Position numbers and translations under genes: made by a program. A stretch of 64,000 nucleotides of DNA from Kitasatospora mediocidica KCTC 9733 (GTDB lineage Bacteria > Actinomycetota > Actinomycetes > Streptomycetales > Streptomycetaceae). Where the stretch lies: assembly GCF_000744225.1 (NCBI RefSeq), contig NZ_JQLN01000001.1, positions 806,001 to 870,000 on the forward strand. The letters run 5' to 3'. Of the stretch, positions 61,369-64,000 are shown in pieces (position 1 is the first letter of the stretch; every line of letters begins with the position of its first letter). The notes below the pieces were generated by a model. It ran no database searches. It had not been told where the DNA came from and saw only the letters and a list, made by a program, of their open reading frames with translations.

Positions 61369-64000
61369 TCATTCGTCTGTGTGATCCGGCAGCATTTGCC
61401 GGAGATAATCGGGTGCGCTCAGGTACCCAGGCATTCCGGGGAATGTAGGGTCATGGTATCCGTGGTTCCGCAGAATTTGCTGCCCTCGCTGTACAGCCGT
61501 TGCCTGCTCACCGCTACAGACTGGACAGTGCGGGTATAGGTCCTGCGATGTACCCGGCCGAGTAAATCCCGTCGACGGCTGGTGATCACCGATCATTACC
61601 CAAGACGGGTCTGATTCCCCGCATGTGTGACAAGGCAAACCCTGCATCGCCTCGCTTTGCGCTGGACTTACCACAGGTCCGGTCGCAGGAACCGATTCGC
61701 CGGCGTGAGGGCCAACTTGGAGAGTATCCGCTTGCCTTTGCGTCAGCCTGATATTGCAGTTGTGGACCAGCACCGGCGTCGTCCCCGCCAGCACATAGTA
61801 CGTGTGGACGGCGTCGATCGTCAGGTCGTAGGTGACCTGAGGTTTGACGTACGAACGCACTGTCAGGATGACAATGCTGCCACCGCCGGGCGTCTGCAGG
61901 CGGTCGCCCGCCTTGAGGGCGCCGCCGTTCGTCCACCGCTGGGTGGTCTCGTCGTAGTAGGGGTGGTTGGAGGTCGAGGTGATGGTCTGTGGGCCGTTAG
62001 GGGTCGAGATGGTGATGTCGGTGAAGTCGGTGTCCGTTGTGGTCTTGTGGACCGCGTCGACCCGGCGCTCTCTTACATCCGATCCACCGGGTTGCGAGTT
62101 TTCTATCTCATCGCCGACTCTGACATCCTGGATCTTCTTGCTGGACCCGTCGGCCATCAAGACCGTAACACCCGCAACAAAGCTGTGCCTGCAGAATGCC
62201 AGATCCCCGATGTCCCCGAGTGCCACGTCTTCGGGATTTGGAACCGCCATGGGAATGAAGGTCCCGGCGGCCCAGTTTGCGGTATCCGTATTTACGCCAG
62301 CGCTTATCACCCACTGCATGTAGCTATCTAGGGCAGTCGGCGACTTGGGATCGTAGGATGATCCTTCTATTGTTTTGTTATGGTAGAGGAAATTGAAGAT
62401 ATCTGAAACTGGTGCCACGAAGTCAGCCCCGAGTCCAGCAAGGAGGTCCCTATTGTTCCCCTCTCCATCGGCCTCGTTCTTTACCCGCCGCGCGTAGGCG
62501 AGGTGCTGCGCGTGGCTGAGCTGCTCGCTGTTGGTGATGAGGACTACTTCTTTGACGCGTGTCTTGAGCTGCTCAGTGGTACCGGCGGACACCCCGGTGT
62601 CGGAGTCGTATGCCATTTTGCCGCTCGGGTCGGCAAGGTTGACGGGGTTGTTGTTGCTGTAGGCGTAGCCGTTCCACTGCTGTGGGCTGGCGGCGTCCAG
62701 CAGTGGGTCGGGGTTGAGGAAGCGGCCGGTGGTGGGTTGGTATTCGCGGGCGCCGAGGTTGGTGAGGTTGGTGGTGGGGTCTTGGGTGCCGTTGATGAAG
62801 CCCTTGTCGCCGGCCCAGGTGCTGGGTTGGGTGCCGCGGGAGTTGCCGAAGGGGTCGGTGGGGCGGCGGGTTTCGGTGAGGGTGGTGGCGTCGATGGCGA
62901 GGGTGTTGGTGCCGTGGGGGTCGGCGAACTGGTAGGTGAGTTTGCCGGCCTGGCGGACCAGGGTGATGCCGTTGGGGATGGGGTAGTAGCGGGTATCGGT
63001 GGGGGGTGCCTTGGTGGCGGTGTTGTAGGTGAGTTCGTCGGTGCCCAGGGTGATGGTGACGGTGTTGGGGTCGCGGCGGATGAGCTGGTTGCCGTCGGCG
63101 TCGTAGAGGTAGGTGGTGGGGGTGCTTCCGGGGTTGGTGATCTGGTTGAGCTTGTCCTCGCCGTCCCAGGTGAGGGAGCTGGTTCCGGCTGTGCTGGTGA
63201 TGGCGGTGGTGTTGCCGGCTGCGTCGTAGGTACTGCCGGTTGTGGTGGTGTTGCCGCCGGTGGTGACGGCGGAGGTGAGGAGGGCGTGCGGGCCGCCGGT
63301 GCCGGTGTTCGTGTGGCCGGGGGTGCCGAAGGTCTGGGTGGTGGTGATGTCGGCGGCGGTGTTGCCGGCGGGGTCGTGGTTGGTGAGGCCGGTGCGGTTG
63401 CCGGTGAGGTCGTAGGTGTAGCTCTGCCAGTAGGGAGCCGGGCCGCCGACCGTGGTGCGGGCGGGGGCGGTGACCCCGCTGGTGGGGGTGGCGTTGGCGC
63501 AGGAGCCCTGGCCGCCGACGGCGGGGTTGGGCTGCAGGTTGAGGTGTCCGGTGTCGGACCAGGCAGTGGTCAGGCGGTTGAGGTAGTCGTAGCTGAAGCA
63601 CTGCAGGTCGGTGTTGGCGGGGTTGTTGTCGGGGATATCGCGGATCCCGGTGATCTGCCCGGCCTGGTTGTAGGCGTAGGTGGTCTGCTGGACGGCGCCG
63701 GTGCCGGCGGTCTGCTTGTCCAGGTAGCGGGAGAGCGGGCGTCCGGTCGACTCGTCGTAGACGGTGGTGGAGACGAGCTGGGTGCCCCAGGGGTTGACGG
63801 TGGAGCGGATCGAGCGGCCGTAGGCGTCGTAGTCCGAGGAGACGTCGTAGGCCACGCCGTTGGTGGCCGAGCTGATGATGTCCAGCGGGCCGTTGCTGTC
63901 GTAGAGGTAGTTGACGGTCTCGCCGGCGAAGTCGCCGACAGCAGAGTGGGTGTCGGAGGTGACGGCCGAGCGGGTGTCGGAGGTGACGGCTCCGGTGACC
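61369..64000 (-). CDS. Rhs/YD-repeat polymorphic toxin with Hint domain (partial, 5' end missing)
   Basis: The frame is open to the right edge; a GTG at 63855 is internal, because YD-repeat sequence (TVNYLYDSNGPLD) continues beyond it. YD repeats run to about 62650 and close with the Rhs core signature AREYQPTTGRFLNPDPLLDA. A linker of about 130 residues leads to a Hint (hedgehog/intein) domain, from HSFVAGVTVLMADGS (about 62185) to VLVHNCN (about 61760), which should self-cleave. The last 130 residues are the toxin. They show CHTCG, MIGDHQPSTGF and YPHCPVCS, a zinc-ligand plus DH pattern suggesting an HNH/treble-clef-type nuclease. The enzyme class is inference. The immunity candidate follows. 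Confidence 0.88.
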   Translation of the reverse strand, partial: VTGAVTSDTRSAVTSDTHSAVGDFAGETVNYLYDSNGPLDIISSATNGVAYDVSSDYDAYGRSIRSTVNPWGTQLVSTTVYDESTGRPLSRYLDKQTAGTGAVQQTTYAYNQAGQITGIRDIPDNNPANTDLQCFSYDYLNRLTTAWSDTGHLNLQPNPAVGGQGSCANATPTSGVTAPARTTVGGPAPYWQSYTYDLTGNRTGLTNHDPAGNTAADITTTQTFGTPGHTNTGTGGPHALLTSAVTTGGNTTTTGSTYDAAGNTTAITSTAGTSSLTWDGEDKLNQITNPGSTPTTYLYDADGNQLIRRDPNTVTITLGTDELTYNTATKAPPTDTRYYPIPNGITLVRQAGKLTYQFADPHGTNTLAIDATTLTETRRPTDPFGNSRGTQPSTWAGDKGFINGTQDPTTNLTNLGAREYQPTTGRFLNPDPLLDAASPQQWNGYAYSNNNPVNLADPSGKMAYDSDTGVSAGTTEQLKTRVKEVVLITNSEQLSHAQHLAYARRVKNEADGEGNNRDLLAGLGADFVAPVSDIFNFLYHNKTIEGSSYDPKSPTALDSYMQWVISAGVNTDTANWAAGTFIPMAVPNPEDVALGDIGDLAFCRHSFVAGVTVLMADGSSKKIQDVRVGDEIENSQPGGSDVRERRVDAVHKTTTDTDFTDITISTPNGPQTITSTSNHPYYDETTQRWTNGGALKAGDRLQTPGGGSIVILTVRSYVKPQVTYDLTIDAVHTYYVLAGTTPVLVHNCNIRLTQRQADTLQVGPHAGESVPATGPVVSPAQSEAMQGLPCHTCGESDPSWVMIGDHQPSTGFTRPGTSQDLYPHCPVCSGEQATAVQRGQQILRNHGYHDPTFPGMPGYLSAPDYLRQMLPDHTDE

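Noticed and set aside
62600-64000. Tandem DNA repeats near the right edge
   Set aside because: These are YD-repeat coding sequence of the Rhs protein and are not separate DNA elements.

Overview
The window is about 73% G+C, uses many GTG/TTG starts, and carries DmdR/IdeR-type iron boxes, split LigD-type NHEJ genes, a mycothiol-linked DinB-fold protein, an LAxTG surface protein and two SpoIIE-like phosphatases. Together these point to a chromosomal segment of a streptomycete (Streptomyces, Kitasatospora or a close relative). I see no tRNA, rRNA or CRISPR array.

Layout. (1) 1-22619: an ESX/type VII secretion locus. A minus-strand run reads eccD, eccB, three small WXG100-like proteins, a PPE-like protein with a C-terminal LAEDEEVWG-type motif, a YbaB/EbfC protein, a fourth small helical protein, and a giant multidomain toxin candidate that leaves the left edge (at least 2,879 codons; WXG100-like N-terminus, papain-like toxin domain near the edge). 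Divergently transcribed are eccC and a large associated protein that appears frameshifted. No eccE or mycosin gene is present. (2) 22650-35477: an iron island. A FhuF-like reductase diverges from a siderophore importer (two FecCD permeases, an ATPase and a lipoprotein), with an iron box at each promoter. The operon continues into ATP-grasp, NIS synthetase, MFS, NIS synthetase and PLP decarboxylase genes, the order of the vibrioferrin pvsABCDE cluster. (3) 35565-38831: a CUT2-type (xylose-like) sugar ABC importer. (4) 38984-59066: mostly housekeeping and accessory genes: SHOCT proteins, phosphatases, an NCS1 permease, lnt, NHEJ polymerase and ligase, hemerythrin, a surface protein, a WYL regulator with a divergent MFS pump, Usp, a second MFS pump and purB. 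(5) 59326-64000: a scar of mobile DNA (decayed tyrosine integrase, a second integrase C-terminal fragment, a SUKH immunity fragment), then an orphan lower-GC immunity candidate and an Rhs/YD-repeat toxin with a Hint domain that leaves the right edge.

How it works together. Two polymorphic-toxin systems flank the window, one probably exported by type VII secretion and one of Rhs type. Between them lies a self-contained iron uptake and siderophore synthesis unit. Several frames are broken by what look like single missing bases in C-rich runs (C-terminal half of the eccC-linked protein, 3' end of the second NIS synthetase, integrase remnant), so base-level errors should be excluded before these are read as biology.
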